DNA from: Opisthorchis felineus | Lineage: Eukaryota > Platyhelminthes > Trematoda > Opisthorchiida > Opisthorchiidae | Assembly: GCA_004794785.1 (NCBI GenBank) | Contig: SJOL01006488.1 | Location: 581,650-645,649 of the forward strand | Length of the DNA: 64,000 nucleotides | Direction of reading: 5' to 3' | Part shown: one piece after another, positions 1 through 13,400 of the stretch | How positions within the stretch are numbered: the first letter of the stretch is position 1 | Layout: each line of letters starts with the position of its first letter | The notes under the pieces: model-generated | Seen by the model: only the letters and a program-made list of their open reading frames with translations | What the model was told of the DNA's origin: nothing | Database searches by the model: none | Position numbers and translations under genes: made by a program

Positions 1-1250
1 CGTCTCCAGCTTGTCAGGTTAAGTTCAATGGAGCTGAATGTCACACTCATTTCTAGCGTATGCTGGTCGGTTGATAGGTGCATGTTGGTATTGATTTTCA
101 AGTTGATATTGTTTATCAATGCGCATTCAGTTTGGTTCCAAATTGGTCGCCAATTTTGATTTCGCTGCATTGACTGACGGGAGTGGGTGTGTTTGGTTCA
201 GGAACCAGTAAGAAAGAGCAGTCAGAGATAAGGGCATGTTATACCCCAATTCTTCACACGCACTGGAAGCACATCATGGCGCCGATCGATATCAGTAAAC
301 ATAGCTGATACATCCGTCCAATCACTGGTCAACTTCAGTAGAATGATTACTCAAGACAATCTTCTGGAACCTTTTGGTTGTTACTTAAGATGTTAGCTTT
401 AACTTAGACTCGGCAGATAGATTTTCAGAGATTTTCTCAAGAATTTGGAGAATACTGACCGAGTGGTAGTTCTGGGGAACGATCTGATAGCATCTACAGA
501 CGGATAGGCAAGTGATAGATTTGTTGTGAAAGCAAAGACTAGGATTTACCTTCCTATCACTAGCCAGGATCCAGCTTGTAGATTTGTCTCCTTTGGGCTT
601 AAGAAAGTGGATGAACAAACCGATTGCCAGTGTCACTTTGTTTTTAAAGTCCTTACAGTGTCTCAACATCCACCGTCATGTTCCCAAATGAGTTTTTGAA
701 GGATTTGTCAATAGTTTTGTAAAGCCAGGTTTTGAGAGGTTCCATCTTCTCGAGAAGCTGGTATGTGTTGTGCAAGGAGAACAGAGGTACGCAAAGGCTA
801 TGATGACATTAACAGTGAGCTTCGCTGGAGAAAGGATTTGTAAGCCGTACTCATTTCAGTCAGTTTGTCACCTATAACCCATGTACCAAGAGTACGTTTG
901 TTCCAGCTGCTACAGTTTCAGCCACCGCAAAATGGGAGAGCGTGGGGGATATAGACAAGCCTCGGAGGCGATGGCATAATCAGTTAGTTTGGGAAACTGG
1001 TTAGCTACGCAGTGTAGGCGATAGGTCTGATGCACGAGCGCCACTGACTGTGTGATTGAGCTATCCCTGCCAGTGTCACTACAAATTGATGAGTCCCGGT
1101 TCCCCATCCAGGGAGGCAGCAGCTGTCGGCCCGACCGAGTTTACTGGATATTGCCCTCATAATTGGTTGCCAGGTCATCGACTGTTCGCCTCTCTACCGC
1201 TTTCACACAGCACAGGTCTGAGAGAAAATAGCTCTACAAGGCCGACGATC
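1..1250. other. No recognisable gene or element
   Basis: I see no coding region, RNA gene or repeat that I can name here. The longest reading frames (about 65 to 94 codons) have no family-like motif. The left edge may be the far flank of the LINE remnant that begins near 1255. Confidence 0.4.
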
Positions 1251-1254
1251 CTCT

Positions 1255-1860
1255 AGCATGCGGAATAGATGTCCTGACTAGCGTAACCTATGAAGTGTAA
1301 TTAGCCCATCCATCGCGGGATGCTTCCTTTGTCTTAAAACCACCTGCCGTGCCTAAGCATTTCTACTCCTACGTTCTCACCAACGCTTCGCAGACGACGA
1401 TGTTCAAACACTGACATCTTTCGTATGTCCTCTGCGCCTAGAGGCCACGGTTATGATCCATACAGCAATGTGGATCGCACCACGGTAGTGTGTACTCTAT
1501 CCTTGATAGACAAACTGACATCACGCCGGCGACATGGGTGTCGGAGTTTGGCAAAAGCTGGCATGGATTTCCAGATTCGAGAAGTAATCCCACCTCCAGC
1601 CAGTCCAGCGGAACTGGTACAACTGCCAAGGAAAACATCTACCAGGTCGATTGGCTGGTCCGTACGCATGAGATTTGGGTTTGACCCTACTCAGTATTTA
1701 CACTTTGCAGGTGTGAAGCGCATACCAAACCGTCTGGCGGAATTATTTAGGTTATTTAAAATGATATTCATCTTTGGGGATCTGAACCGACGACAGCAAT
1801 ATCGTCCACACACTCATTATCTGTGAGCCAATGTCCCAGAAGCATTTCAGCCCACCTTTC
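1255..1860 (-). mobile_element. RTE-like LINE remnant, RT end and C-terminal region
   Basis: This is a decayed non-LTR retrotransposon fragment on the minus strand, spread over at least two frames. Reading from 1860 downward there is a leader resembling the segment just before the catalytic box, then VDDIAVVGSDP (the F/YADD box, first residue changed), then AFAKLRH and RRRDVSLSIKDRV, then VVRSTLLYGS and VFEHRRLRSVG. These follow the order of the thumb and C-terminal region in the other RTE-like copies of this window (27.3-29.0 and 31.9-35.9 kb), which carry near-identical phrases. Stops and frameshifts show it is dead. The endonuclease and palm domain are missing, so it is truncated at its 5' end. 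The match rests on motif order; a translated search would settle the clade. Confidence 0.7.
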
Positions 1861-2114
1861 AGTGGCATGCAGACAACTTTCGTTCTGTGTTACGTCTAGT
1901 GGTCTGTAGATGCACGCAATGCCGATTTCTTTTGACATGATGTCGGGTACCTGACTTAAGTTGTGCGGCTGAGATCAAGGGTGATAAGGGATTTGGACGT
2001 ATACAAGACCAGTCTTCCACCTCTTCTGTTGCTTCTGTCCCTCTTGTGTACATGCATACCTGGGGTGCTTATTACAATGTCTGCCATACCTTTGTAGAAC
2101 CGCATTGTTGCATT

Positions 2115-2262
2115 TGCGATAAGGCAACCCAGTGGTTAAGGCGCGGAGTTACTGGCCGGGAGGTCCGTGATTCAACCCAATCCCGGTATCTCGACTCCTC
2201 CTGACTAATACTTGGGCAACCTGCCCGTGTCTGAGCCCTCGTGATTTTTTCGGACAGCTTTG
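2115..2262 (+). repeat. tRNA-headed SINE copy, degenerate
   Basis: The block starts with an A-box-like segment (AACCCAGTGGTTAAGGCG) followed by a B-box-like one (GTGATTCAACCC). It then carries the family-specific body CTCGACTCCTCCTGA..CTTGGGCAACCTG and a GAGCCCTCGTG tail before a short T run. The same order occurs in the copies at 24515, 33369 (reverse) and 35554 (reverse). Divergence is higher than in the 24.5 kb copy, and I cannot see a target duplication. Confidence 0.65.
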
Positions 2263-4700
2263 CACCGAAATGATGTTACAACTGGAGGATTCATAGACTG
2301 ATTTCGGGAGATCAAGTGATGCTAGGGCATCCACTTAAAAACGCTTGATATCTGCTTATTCTCATTATGTCGGTGCGAAATTCCCCGACGCTACTAAAAC
2401 TGAGTAGCGTCATCTTTTGGGCTGGAGGGCAGTTAAGTGGTGGAACAGGAAGCATATGAGGAGCTGTTTGCAAGATTGTCATAGCAGAAACGGTGTCAGC
2501 TGGCGCGTGATCCGTTTTAACTGAGAAATATTGTCCCAAGGCTGTGAGGTGATTGAATTTCGGTTTGTGGTAGAAGATTCTATTTCTTTAGCGTTTAATT
2601 GGTTATAAGGTCCTGTGAGAGTCAAATCCTGCTACTTTAAAAAGGGATAAAGAAGGTTGGGTTACAGTGGTGGGGTATGGCGCATCATCTGTTCTAATAT
2701 CCATAGGTTTGCTGCGATATGATAGGAGTCCAATTGGTGACAGATGCTTCAGAGAACCAGAGATTAAATGTGTCATATCTTGGCAGTCACCAAATAACGG
2801 CTGAAGTTTACACGCACCGATCACATCTAACCGTCGATCGATTGGACATTCTTATCTTTTATTTTTTTTTGACCCGACATGATCTTATGTCGCTGACTGG
2901 TATTATTAGGTTGTCTCCACATGACATGAGCTAGTTGACCTTTTCTGCTGTGTTGCTTCTTACATGAGTGTACCCAAAATCGCAGGAGTAGATATTCCGA
3001 CTGTAAATAAAAACATGAACGGACGTTCAGTGAACCCCCACTTAGAGTACAATTCAGCAGTGGTCCATTGCTCAAAATAAACCTCAAGAGTAGATTACCA
3101 GTCTGTGATTTACTAGTTGCGATTTGTTCATTTGTGCTTTGTCCGCCGAACGTAGACTCTGGTCACAATGTCACTGAATTGATTGCTCTCGTCGGCAGTC
3201 AATTCGTCCAGACTTGGTTGAGATTGCCCGATTAGTTGATTTCTGATCACCTTGAGTCAATTTGACTGAGTATGTCTCTTTTTTTTTTTTTGGGGGGGGG
3301 GTTGCCGTCGGATCTAGTTTTGCATCTGTGTAAGTACTTGTAATAGTTTGGGGTGGACATATGGGCGCATATGATCCTGGATGAAATCACTCTCTGCGTT
3401 CGAAATTGCAAGTCTGGTTAGGAAGCCAGAATTATGGTTGACTTGTTTAATAACCATGAGTTCCGTGCACATCTTAAACTGTGTAACTATTCCGATTTTA
3501 AACCAAAACCCGAAGGTTTGCGAACATGTGGTTTTGGTGACGGCTCTTTTGGCAAATGATGCTATGAAATATGGAATAGGGTTATGAAGGTGCCAACAGC
3601 TTTACAATTGGTTGTTTGGTTTTTGGTAGTCCAAGGCAGTCCCAGAACCTTTGTCTGTCCTTCATGTTGACCTCGGGAGAGGTCATTTAACCGAGCAGTA
3701 ATCGCCTCAGCGCATCGTCTTGGAACAAATTGGTGGCACCCAATAAATCACCTACCGATTCCACCGGATTGATCTGTTGATTAGTATCGATCAGATGAGT
3801 GGCTATCACACTGCCTAGCCAGTCCAAGTCTCAATCAACTTGGTTTGTGTTCAGGAACCTTCTAACAAATCTCGAGTCATGCGACCTACATAATTCGTTG
3901 AACGTTAGTAAACAAAGAATAACTCGCCACTGATGAATGACGGACCGGCAATCTATCCTCGAGGTTGATGTTGGGTAGCGGACCATTGCTGAGATGTGCC
4001 CTTAATTGGGCTGTATTAAACGTCCGTTTCAAAGCAGAGGCCATACGACGGATCAACGTTTCGGAGTCACGTAGCTTCTAAAGGGAGGTCAGGTGCATAT
4101 GGGCTTTTCGCGACTGATGTGCATCTTGAGGTTTCGCATTCACTCTCAGGTTTCAGATGCCCCTGGATTTTGTCCTCCATCAGGACCCTACTTGTAAGCT
4201 ACATTTCGGCATTGAAACCGTCGCCGGTAAAAATTCTACAGGCTCTGTGGTTCAGACGTTTTATTGAGTTTCCCTTGTATTTCATGCCTACAAAGCTGTA
4301 ATTAGTGTTCTGGCTAGAACGTGTAGATTTCCTAAGTGATCTTGACGCCTCGTCAATATACCATCCAGGAACTCGAACTTGTGACCGGTTTCTTCTTCCT
4401 GAGTGCGGTGTGAGCGGAGGTAAAAGACCCAATCAGGTGCTTCCAGTTTTTCGTCATTGCTACGTATACTCATTCTTTTTGATGACTGAATCTCTCCTTG
4501 TATGTCTCAATACATTTATTATACCGAATGCCTTCAAATGCCAGACACAGAATACCGCTTGGTGAAACTCATGGCATTTACGAAACATACAGGATGAAGG
4601 CCATGCACTGCTACATTTGGAACTGCCTAATGACAAAGTAGGCCTTTCGAAGCCACATTATTATCATGAATGAGGGTGATATACTAGTGCCGGAGCCGTC
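2263..4700. other. No recognisable gene; contains a T13-G10 homopolymer junction
   Basis: No reading frame here shows a known motif. The only striking feature is a run of 13 T followed directly by 10 G at 3279-3301. Similar G10 runs occur at 15222 and 19411. Confidence 0.4.
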
Positions 4701-4705
4701 AATGA

Positions 4706-4984
4706 TTGTATCGGACGCATCTCGTAGTGAACTTTACACTGCTGGAACCCTGGTTCGGACCAATTATGCCGTCGATGGATGTCGTACACCGTTTTGAAGA
4801 CTGCACAGACATGCTACACCCGTCCAGTTACGGTTCTGAACGGCAAAGGGCTTTCGATCGTCTTAAGAAATCGTCGACTAGTCAGATGCTGGTTAACGTG
4901 GTGCCTAGAGAAAAGTGTTACAAAGAAAAAAACCCGTCGGCACTTCAAGATATCTTAACACCATTCCAAATGATGTCCACTTGA
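4706..4984 (+). pseudogene. Possible gypsy-type pol fragment, doubtful
   Basis: A 92-codon frame contains SERQRAFDRLKKSSTSQMLV. This resembles the stretch after the RT thumb of Ty3/gypsy polyproteins, where a tryptophan-rich segment is followed by (C)QxAFDxLKxxLTxAPVL. No other pol motif is found on either side and the match is short, so it may be chance. Confidence 0.2.
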
Positions 4985-4999
4985 ACATAGGATCAAATC

Positions 5000-6025
5000 T
5001 TAAATAATATACGAGGTCGGATCTCTATGGATCACGAGATCTGACTGATGAATTTGAATGCCATCAGATAAATCGAGTAGAAAAAACAACTCGGAATTCC
5101 CACTGTAAGCGATCCGATTGATGCAGACAAGTGTGTTACACTCTATTTAGTGAACTAGTAACAGGTAATTCGAGTTTGAGACTGCGGCGCTCGTTTCATT
5201 TTAGTGATACGCGTCGGTAACTGCCTGTGTACTACCATCAGTAAAGACTAGCCAGCATGAATAACTCATACTGCTGTCAAGATTTTGTGTTCCAGTATCT
5301 GAAATGCGCAAACGGAACATCACCGTTCACATGACGGAAAAATACGCTCAAACATGCTAACCTCCAGGTTGAAGGAAATTTTGCTGAATACCACCACAGT
5401 AGTGAATATTTATGGTGCCTAAGTTCTAAAACACCAAAAAAGGGCCCTAATACGCTGTCCTGGGAGCTGTGTTCAGTATGTTTGTCATGGCGTAAAAACC
5501 CCATCTTTTTTAAAACAAAAGTTCTGTTTATCCAGATTAACTAGTCATATGCGTTTACGTTTCATGAGAAACATTGACTGCTGGACCCACAATATTGTAA
5601 GCGGTATGCTTTCTCTGTATTGGAAGGATGTTGCTGACAACTCTTCGACAACTCTTGAGAGCATATACCAGTCCACTGAAAAATCCTTTTTTCTTCCTCG
5701 TTACCGTCATTCGTCCCGTTTTAGTTACGCCGATGTGGCGTACACCGTTTGCGGTGTTTAGATTGGGACCGTAAATAAGTATTAGAAGTCCGGATATTAG
5801 GCCATAATGAGTCTCATCACATTTTAAAACCATTTAGGGAACTCATCATAAAGAACTATATTATTTGGGGCCTTTTTGAAACTAACTAAAAGGGGACAGT
5901 CTGAGTAAACGATTATACTCGCTGCTTGTGCGAATTAAAATAACGAACCTCATCCCAACAGAATGACAATAGGAAAAATTCGCACAGAAGCTTGCATAAA
6001 ATAAGAGCACTCCGAAGTTTCTAGT
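5000..6025. other. No recognisable gene
   Basis: Overlapping frames of about 70 to 90 codons exist on both strands at 5277-5833, but none shows a family motif. I make no call. Confidence 0.35.
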
Positions 6026-6196
6026 TGCGCATCCACGTCATGTACTGGTCCCAAAAGGACCCAACCGAGCTGCTTTCGATAAGCTAGGCTAGTGCACTCC
6101 TCTCGTTCGGCTTTCCAGCACCCACTGTGCTGTCGGTACGTCCATCCTGATCAAAAGGCTTCCGGCTGTTTTGAAGGGGATTTCTTTCAAGTAGTA

Positions 6197-6500
6197 TCAC
6201 CCAGACCACTGCTGTCTTGTTGGCAACGTCTGAATAATTGATGGAACCTGGTGAACGGCCCATACCTTGACAGATTGCAGGGTCTCACCGGGCAGTGACG
6301 TATCTATATCAAAACAGACCCGAGTGGCTGATAACTCGTTCTGACTGTTGAGAGTGGCAACGCGAACGCTAGTAAGCTGTCCTGATAGCGCAAGCTGTAA
6401 GGCGACGTACTCTTTCATTATCGTAGATTTGGGACAGCTGTCAAGAAGTGCGTAGACTCTGGAAGCTCAATGGGGACCACGGAGAATTACAGGAAGCACA
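6197..6500 (-). pseudogene. BEL/Pao aspartic protease segment
   Basis: The frame runs through VYALLDSCPKST, where the D-S-C triad position matches the active-site motif of BEL/Pao proteases, and on through QLTSVRVATLNSQ and VCFDIDTSLPGE to VPSIIQTLPTRQQW. The segment lies directly downstream of the zinc-knuckle region, as expected. A stop sits upstream of the triad, and no RT follows downstream. Confidence 0.6.
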
Positions 6501-6521
6501 CTGAGTGCCACGGGCGTTCGA

Positions 6522-6965
6522 CTACACGGCCAGCTGGAGCAGCTGACGCTGAACTTCGAGCGACATTCGTTCTGAAATGTTGGCTTCCCTGATTTGGCTG
6601 AAGGTAGAGCGGGCAGGTGAAGCACTGTGTTGTAAGTCTTCGCAGTCGTTTAGCCAGCAGTATCGTCTTGATAGGCACTGCTTCGCTTCATGCCTTGGCT
6701 TGAGACAAATCCGGTAAATTACACCTGAGCGGACGAAGGTTGCCCGTGCATCAGCACTCAGACGCAAGAATTGTGTGCACTGATAGAGGCAGTGCCCTTC
6801 ACCACAGTACAAATATGGGCGGGTCACCGTCGTACTGTGACCCCCCTTGCTAGGCCGATTAGCTGCAGAAGTCTTCACGGGAATGGAGAACCTTGGCAAT
6901 GGTGTTGCTGAAAAGCCGCGGGGGCGATTTGATCTTCTGGTGCTCGGTTTGGAAGCGCTCGGCAT
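6522..6965 (-). pseudogene. BEL/Pao gag nucleocapsid region (zinc knuckles)
   Basis: This is a 147-residue open frame within the BEL/Pao remnant. Residues about 1-45 are basic and serine/proline-rich. From about residue 50 come three cysteine/histidine clusters. In the first knuckle the leading cysteine is replaced (YLYCGEGHCLYQC), leaving C-x3-GH-x4-C without its first ligand. A RMSLEVQRQLLQ helix follows, typical of the spacer before the protease. The frame has no convincing start of its own; it is the middle of a former gag-pol polyprotein. Confidence 0.6.
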
Positions 6966-7464
6966 ATAGGACTTAATGAGTGAGTCCGCTCAATCACATC
7001 AATGCAACTGGGTTCTCCGTTCTTCCTGAGGATTTCCAAGACTTGGTCGAAACACTTCGACTGAATGTTGGTCAGGAGACGATTAAGGATGGCACCTATG
7101 TGAAAGAATTAACCAACAGGTTTTCATTGTGTCGGCTTGCTTTAGTTGGGAATTGGCATGATTTGGCTCAATTCGTGGCCCGGTGGTGGCAAACGAGACG
7201 TACTCCCTTGGGATAACTGAAGGGTGGCGAAATCTACAACCAAAGGTCCTTCATGCTTCAAGATAGCCGTGTTCCAGTTCCAGTATCGTACAATAGTCGA
7301 TTGCTTCCCATGCGTCGATCAAGAAAACCAGACGATTATGGGATCCGTAACGTATTGAGCGTCCCCACTGATGAAGCACATGAGAAACTTCCAGTAATGT
7401 AAAGGTTACCGTCAAACCTGGGTACTCTCCTCTAGGGCATACCAATGCAGAGAGCAAGTAGCTC

Positions 7465-10400
7465 CGGGATGTGTAGATATCAGAGAGATGCCGAGCATGG
7501 GCTTTTCGAAGATATCACAAGATAGTTGGGAGTAGCGGCCTGTTTTGGTCTACCGGATAAGAGGGAGGTCTAGCTGGGTCTTCTACCTCATTGCAGTTAC
7601 CATATTCCCCAGGGTACGTAAACATGGTCTGTTATGCACGCTGCATAATTTCTATTTGATAACTTTTTCCAAAATGGTTGTTTGGATTCAACTTCTTTGT
7701 CCATAAAAGATGCACTGACTGTGCAGGTTGCACGAGTGTGTGACAAGGTAGCGTACGTTGCTCAATAGAAGCACAACCATCATCATCAGAGACAGCAACA
7801 TCGCCGTTGACACTGATGCTTTAGTGCCCGCTTGCGAAGACGTTCCAACACCATATGCAAGATGGTCTTGATGCAGATGGTTGCAGACTACAGTTGAAAA
7901 AAATATGTTGTCCCTGTTGAAATTACTCGAAACCTGACTGTGAAATGCAACGTAACAGTCGGTTAATAGCAGGTAAGAAGCACGAAACCACTAATAGTGT
8001 GTTACACTCACGCTAGTGAGTGGTAAAATACTAACCGAACTCCCACTCATTCACTAGAAACATACGAATTATTCGGTCTGTTATCTAAAAATCCGGACAA
8101 TATACATCTAGTTTTGGCTTATTCGTTGCCTTATCATACAGCTAGCTGTTTTATGCTGCATCCGCCAACATTGTTAGGTGACCGTCACTTTCCCGGTACA
8201 AAGTGTCATAACTAAACGCCATTCGGTTAATTACTTGAAGATAATATTTGCATTGGAACCACGTTTCACCCCAACTTTGTTCAACATCAAATCCTTGCAT
8301 TGTGAAGCGTTCCTACACCTGCTGAGTCACCTGTGCACTGTCTAACCAACCAAATGATTAGGATTAGCGTGAACACCCTTACTTGCTATGGACAGCAGTA
8401 ATGTACACAGCCAAACGTCCTACCGATCGGCCACATCATCTGAGGAACACAAGACACGAACGTTCTTTGCTGTCGCGCTCTGATTGAGTTTTCAGTTCGC
8501 ACCAACTTAATCTGCAATCTGCTATCCGAGCGGAACATTAAGATGATGGGAAATCGGGGAATGCGCCTACTTCATGTGTCCGACGGAGGGCGAAACCGGT
8601 GGTGGACTGTCGAAGAATTTTCAGCAACCTTATGAGTAGCGTGTTCCTTCCGCAGAAAGGTTTACATTGATTAGTCCCAGCTTAATTTGCTGAAGAAAGC
8701 TGTAAGATTGATGCCCCCAACCTAGATAACCTTTCTACTAAAGACTCGGAATCAAATCAGGTAAATGGCGGTGGCGGCACAAAGTAAACGACTGTCGATA
8801 GAACCTCGCAGTGTCTCACTCTGTAAAGAAATGAAACCTGAGCTATATTCCCTGATTTGATTATTAGAAAGCGCTATATGTATATCCAGTCTGTATGCAA
8901 TGCACGCCATACTCATTGGTAAAGATATAACCACGAATCATGTTACCTTTGTTCTATATTCACTTAGTTACCTCATCAGTGCTTCCAGTTAGCTGTCAAA
9001 ATCAAACCCATTTTTTAACCCATGCTAAGCTTACTGAGCTGGATTCTGTAACCTTACCCGTTTTGGCCACTTCAGAGTAATTCTTTTGTTTATGGTCATC
9101 AGTTTATGTTGCGTTTTCCCCGAAATTCTCGTTACTGTTTCTATAGTGGAAGGTTAGACTTGGCGGTTCATTGGCTATTGACCGATGGTTTTACCAGGCC
9201 ATGTCGTCGACCTGGCTTGCCATAACGCAATCCTCGCCCGTCATCGCTTAATCTGCAAAACGACGGGACGTCCTATTGAGACTGATCGACTGTTTATGTT
9301 TGAAGCGCTTGTGCTCCAGAGGCAAGCAGACTGGATTTGGGGGAAATCAGAATTTCTCTACTGACTGAGTAGTAATGCATCATGTGAACGAAATTTTATA
9401 GGATGTAGTATATAAACCCAGAGGGGCTAGGAGAGATGTTCAAACTCCAGGCGGCGTTGTAAATGCCTTCAAACCGACACGAATCTCACCTTTGCGCCCT
9501 ATAATACTACGGTTCCCTCAAAATGAAAAATGCACTGAGTCGCTCAAGCGTCCGATTTCTCAATTGGTTTGTCTTCTCATACCGGTCAGAGGTGTGGACC
9601 AAGGTGAACTGTATGCCTCAATTACCTTCTAAGGGGTTTTCGCGGAGGATTTTAACTGTCATCGAGTGTGCAGACTAATCAATATGGGAAAATCCTGAAC
9701 CGAGATATTATAATGGAGGTTCCCCACACGCTTTCAGACAAATGTTATACATTTACCCAGACTGCGATAGTTCTCTCCCGGATGTTTGACAGAGCTCGCT
9801 GCCTGTTGGATAAGCTTCCAACAGGATGCGCTGCGCATCAAAATGAAGCAACAATATGGACTTCACTAGGGTGGGTGGGTCTCTCCTAGCCACTCATTCT
9901 TGAGGTTTCGTAATGTTTTGAACCAAACGGGGATTATTGCATATGCGAACAACCGGTCTCTGGTAACGTGGTATGCAGCCAGCTAGTAAATTACAAATTC
10001 AACTAAATTCGGCCACTTAATATCAATTTTCCGTGCTACCTTTCACCGTACGTTCAAAATAATACCAAACACAGGTATATCACGATCTGACTCTGGCGTG
10101 TGGTGATTTGTGGTGCACTAATCTTGATTTTACACATCAGGGATGGAGAATATCTATCCAAGCAGTTTCGAAAAACACCTTGTTCATGATCTGGAAAGTA
10201 GTTTCAATTCCGTTCATTTGAATTTGTTGGCTTCAGGGAGGAAGTTTCGCCAGTGTGCTTATCATTTGTTTGACTGATTTCTTAATGGCAAGAAGCCGCA
10301 CACTACCCTTGGAAAATGCGCCTACTTTGTAAGAAACGTGTAAATTTCAGAGCAAGGGTCTGAGATCCCGCACTAACTTGGTTAGAGTCTTAGTAAACAA

Positions 10401-13400
10401 TTGAGCGCCACGTGGCTTTTAATGAGGAAGGCCTAAATTCAAAACGGTGCAGTGGGATACGATGCTTCCATCCATTTCGGACTTTCCCAGACACTATTTA
10501 AAGGAGTTAAATGGAACGCTATTTGCTTCTGTCACCATGTCTTTTGATAAGCGTGTTCTCTGGAGGACTGTCGGTTACAAAGGAGCAACCATTGCGTGAG
10601 TAAACAAGTACGTACAACAACCAGAATACAATTTCCGTGTGATCCTATGGGCTACCAAAGTGCAGGAAAAAAGTACCCGATGTGGACCATAGTTCCTATG
10701 CAACTCAAAATCTGCTCAGACAGTTAGGCAGCCTGTAGAACCTGAATTTTTGGCTGGCCGTAAATGGATCCTTTGACTTTGCAATACCTCTTTATGCACG
10801 TATATCACGCAACAATTTTCCACCGTTTCTTTTCTCCACTTCGTGTGATGATATTTGCTTATCACAAGGAACAGCCTCGGACGTCACTGCCATTGTTTGG
10901 CTACGTTTAACCACTACTCAATTCACGTTTCAAAATGTCCTGTTAGTGCGGCTAACATGTCTCCCTAAAGTGCCTAAACAAACTACAGAGGATAAGATTC
11001 ACTTTGAAACATGGGAGCGAGCAAAAATCTATGTTTCGTGGACCGTAGGTTATCTGAAAACACCAACTATGGGTTCGCATTGCGAATCCACACATTCTGA
11101 CATGTACCTGTATGAGGAGATCGCTTACCCGCACAATGTTAAGCAAAGTTGCTGGATCCTTAGAGAATCGTGTCGAAAGTCTGTACTCGGATGAGTCCAC
11201 GACAGCTTATGACCAACTGCACCAAACTAAAAGCCGAAGAAGACAAAATAACTAATGCAGTACTATTCTCCCCAAAAGAGCGAGTCTCCAGGAGCTCATG
11301 GCGACCAGGTCACAAATTTACATACATTGTAAGATATAGGCTGCCTTCTAGGGTAAGTGCTTCGAATAAGAGAGCAATCTATTGAGCAAGATTGAAGAGT
11401 CCCTTATGTGAGTATACCAGTCCATATTCATAGCTACAGCTTTGACTATCCAGGTAGGGTGACAGTAACTGATGTCTACCTATGGACAGTTGTTTTGGGT
11501 GCTAATCATCATTCAGTAATATATAATCATCACAAAGATGTACTTTAGTGCAAGTTTTCAATAGTCCAAATGTTCACTGCAGGAGCTCAAACTGTTGGAT
11601 GCCTATACGAACACGAAGTGCACTGGATAGGCTCCGGATCATTTTTTTGATGAAAAACATTTCATTTACATCCTTCGTGGTCGCGAACCCGAACTGAACC
11701 GCGACTGTATGCTCCAGCAGCCTCGGAACGCTGTCCTAGTCAGCACAAGATAAGTTCGCTTTGAATTGTGAGGTTTTCTACGAGACTCTTTAAAACGACG
11801 TGATGGATAAATCAGAATCCTCCATCCGACGTTATCTGAAGGATTTTTAGATCTATACCAATTTATAACGCCACGTAAGAATTAAGGGCCCTGCCTAATC
11901 TAAACAGTGCATCAACCAAATTCTTTGTGCAGAATGCATAGGCTACACGGGTAGACAGCTCCATGAATGAATACCGGAGCACAAACAGCACGTACGATTC
12001 CATTCGTGAAACTTAATTGGGTTTAGGAAAAATTAAGCGTTCCGTTTAAGTCCATACTGCAAACAAAGAACAACCGATCCCAAGTGCTGCTGAAACAATC
12101 CGAGAGCGGACACCAAATGAAGCATGGAAAGAACGGTCAACGATCCTGTTTGTAATATAATAATAACTCATCGTTTTGCATTAATAAACTGAAATTTCTC
12201 CGGAGTGAAGCGAGTTCATTTTGGTCGATTTCCGGGAACAAAAACACGGGCCTTAACAACAGCACAACACAGAGATTGTTCTATGGCGATTTGGGGAACA
12301 ATATGAAATATGGGGAGAAGTCAGTTCTACGGGGAAACAAAATGCCGGAGTATGTGACTATTCTTCGTGTCATGTTCAGCCGAGGGACACGTGCCTCCAT
12401 CTGTTCACTTGTATGAAAAAACGGCTTCTGTATCGAAATACAATACAAGACAAAGCCAACTGTCAACCCAACTGCATTACGGCAGGATGGGTATGTACTG
12501 CTAGAATGTGTTCTACCGCAATGAGGAGCACAAGGTGGTCGTAACACAAGATTGGTCATTTTGAAGCCCATTTCATCGATATGAACGTATTACACTTGAA
12601 GTTGCATCTCCGTTAAATACTGTACGTCCTCGATACACATAAGGGGTGGTCTCATTGGGATTTTGCAACCCTCAGCCACACTATTTACCGCTATTGGAAC
12701 ACACTGCTCTTCGGCTAGATGCTATGTTCCTTATGTATCGGGCACCACCATCTTCATTACAAACTCGAAGTGCCTATGCCAAGGAACGAGAAGAACAGGA
12801 TGATTTCGCGCATCTAATTAGAGCCTATCGGCACCGTAGGCATATCCTCAACCGCAGATGGATCTGAATTTCAGTGATTTGACATCTCAGGCAGATGTCG
12901 CCACGACCATACCGCAGCAAGGTAGACGTAACAGTGGACGAACATGTCTGCGTTTGAATAGCGTATAGATAGCCTAACAGCTAGTGCGATGATCCAGTGA
13001 CTGTCCTGGCTGTGCCCATATGACCAACATGACTGGACATCTCCACGAACGCTTTAAACCTAACTGACAAATTTTCGTTTACTTGTAAAGGTTCTACATC
13101 ACAGGGCGGTAGATTACTCAAACGAGTGTAAATCTGTCGTATGTAAGAAACTGCAAAACTAAAGCACCACCGGGAAATACTGAAGCCATATAACTTTTCA
13201 TGTGTTTCCTGAAAGCTCATACGTAGTCCATGTACGTCCAAGACCGTCGCTACAGACCATTCATCAGTTGTGTAATATCATCACCTTAAATCCAGCAGCG
13301 TTTGATTATCCAAAGCTAAACGAAGTTACATTGGACGATCATTCGTAGTAATCAATGACAAGAAAGTGCACAAAGATGCGACCTCCTCCAAAAGGTTCTA

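Larger units (their letters stand above)
6030..7460 (-). mobile_element. BEL/Pao retrotransposon remnant: gag, CCHC zinc knuckles and protease
   Basis: Read on the minus strand from 7460 to 6030, the order is that of a BEL/Pao (Semotivirus-type) element. At 7457-7251 a gag segment carries the RLVFLIDAWEAIDYCTI-type core. At about 7215-6980 a further gag stretch is broken by stops. At 6965-6522 there is a cysteine-rich zinc-knuckle region (CGEGHCLYQC, then CLKPRHEAKQC, then CWLNDCEDLQH). At about 6500-6197 an aspartic-protease segment carries YALLDSCP. Below 6197, MDVPTAQWVLESR matches the conserved segment that follows the protease in this superfamily. Frames change several times, and RT, RNase H, integrase and LTRs are absent. 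It is a dead fragment. Its closest relatives are expected among flatworm BEL/Pao elements. Confidence 0.75.

Noticed and set aside
5130..8010. 14-mer AGTGTGTTACACTC at about 5130 and 7996
   Set aside because: Shared 14-mers are expected by chance in 64 kb, and flanks do not extend the match.
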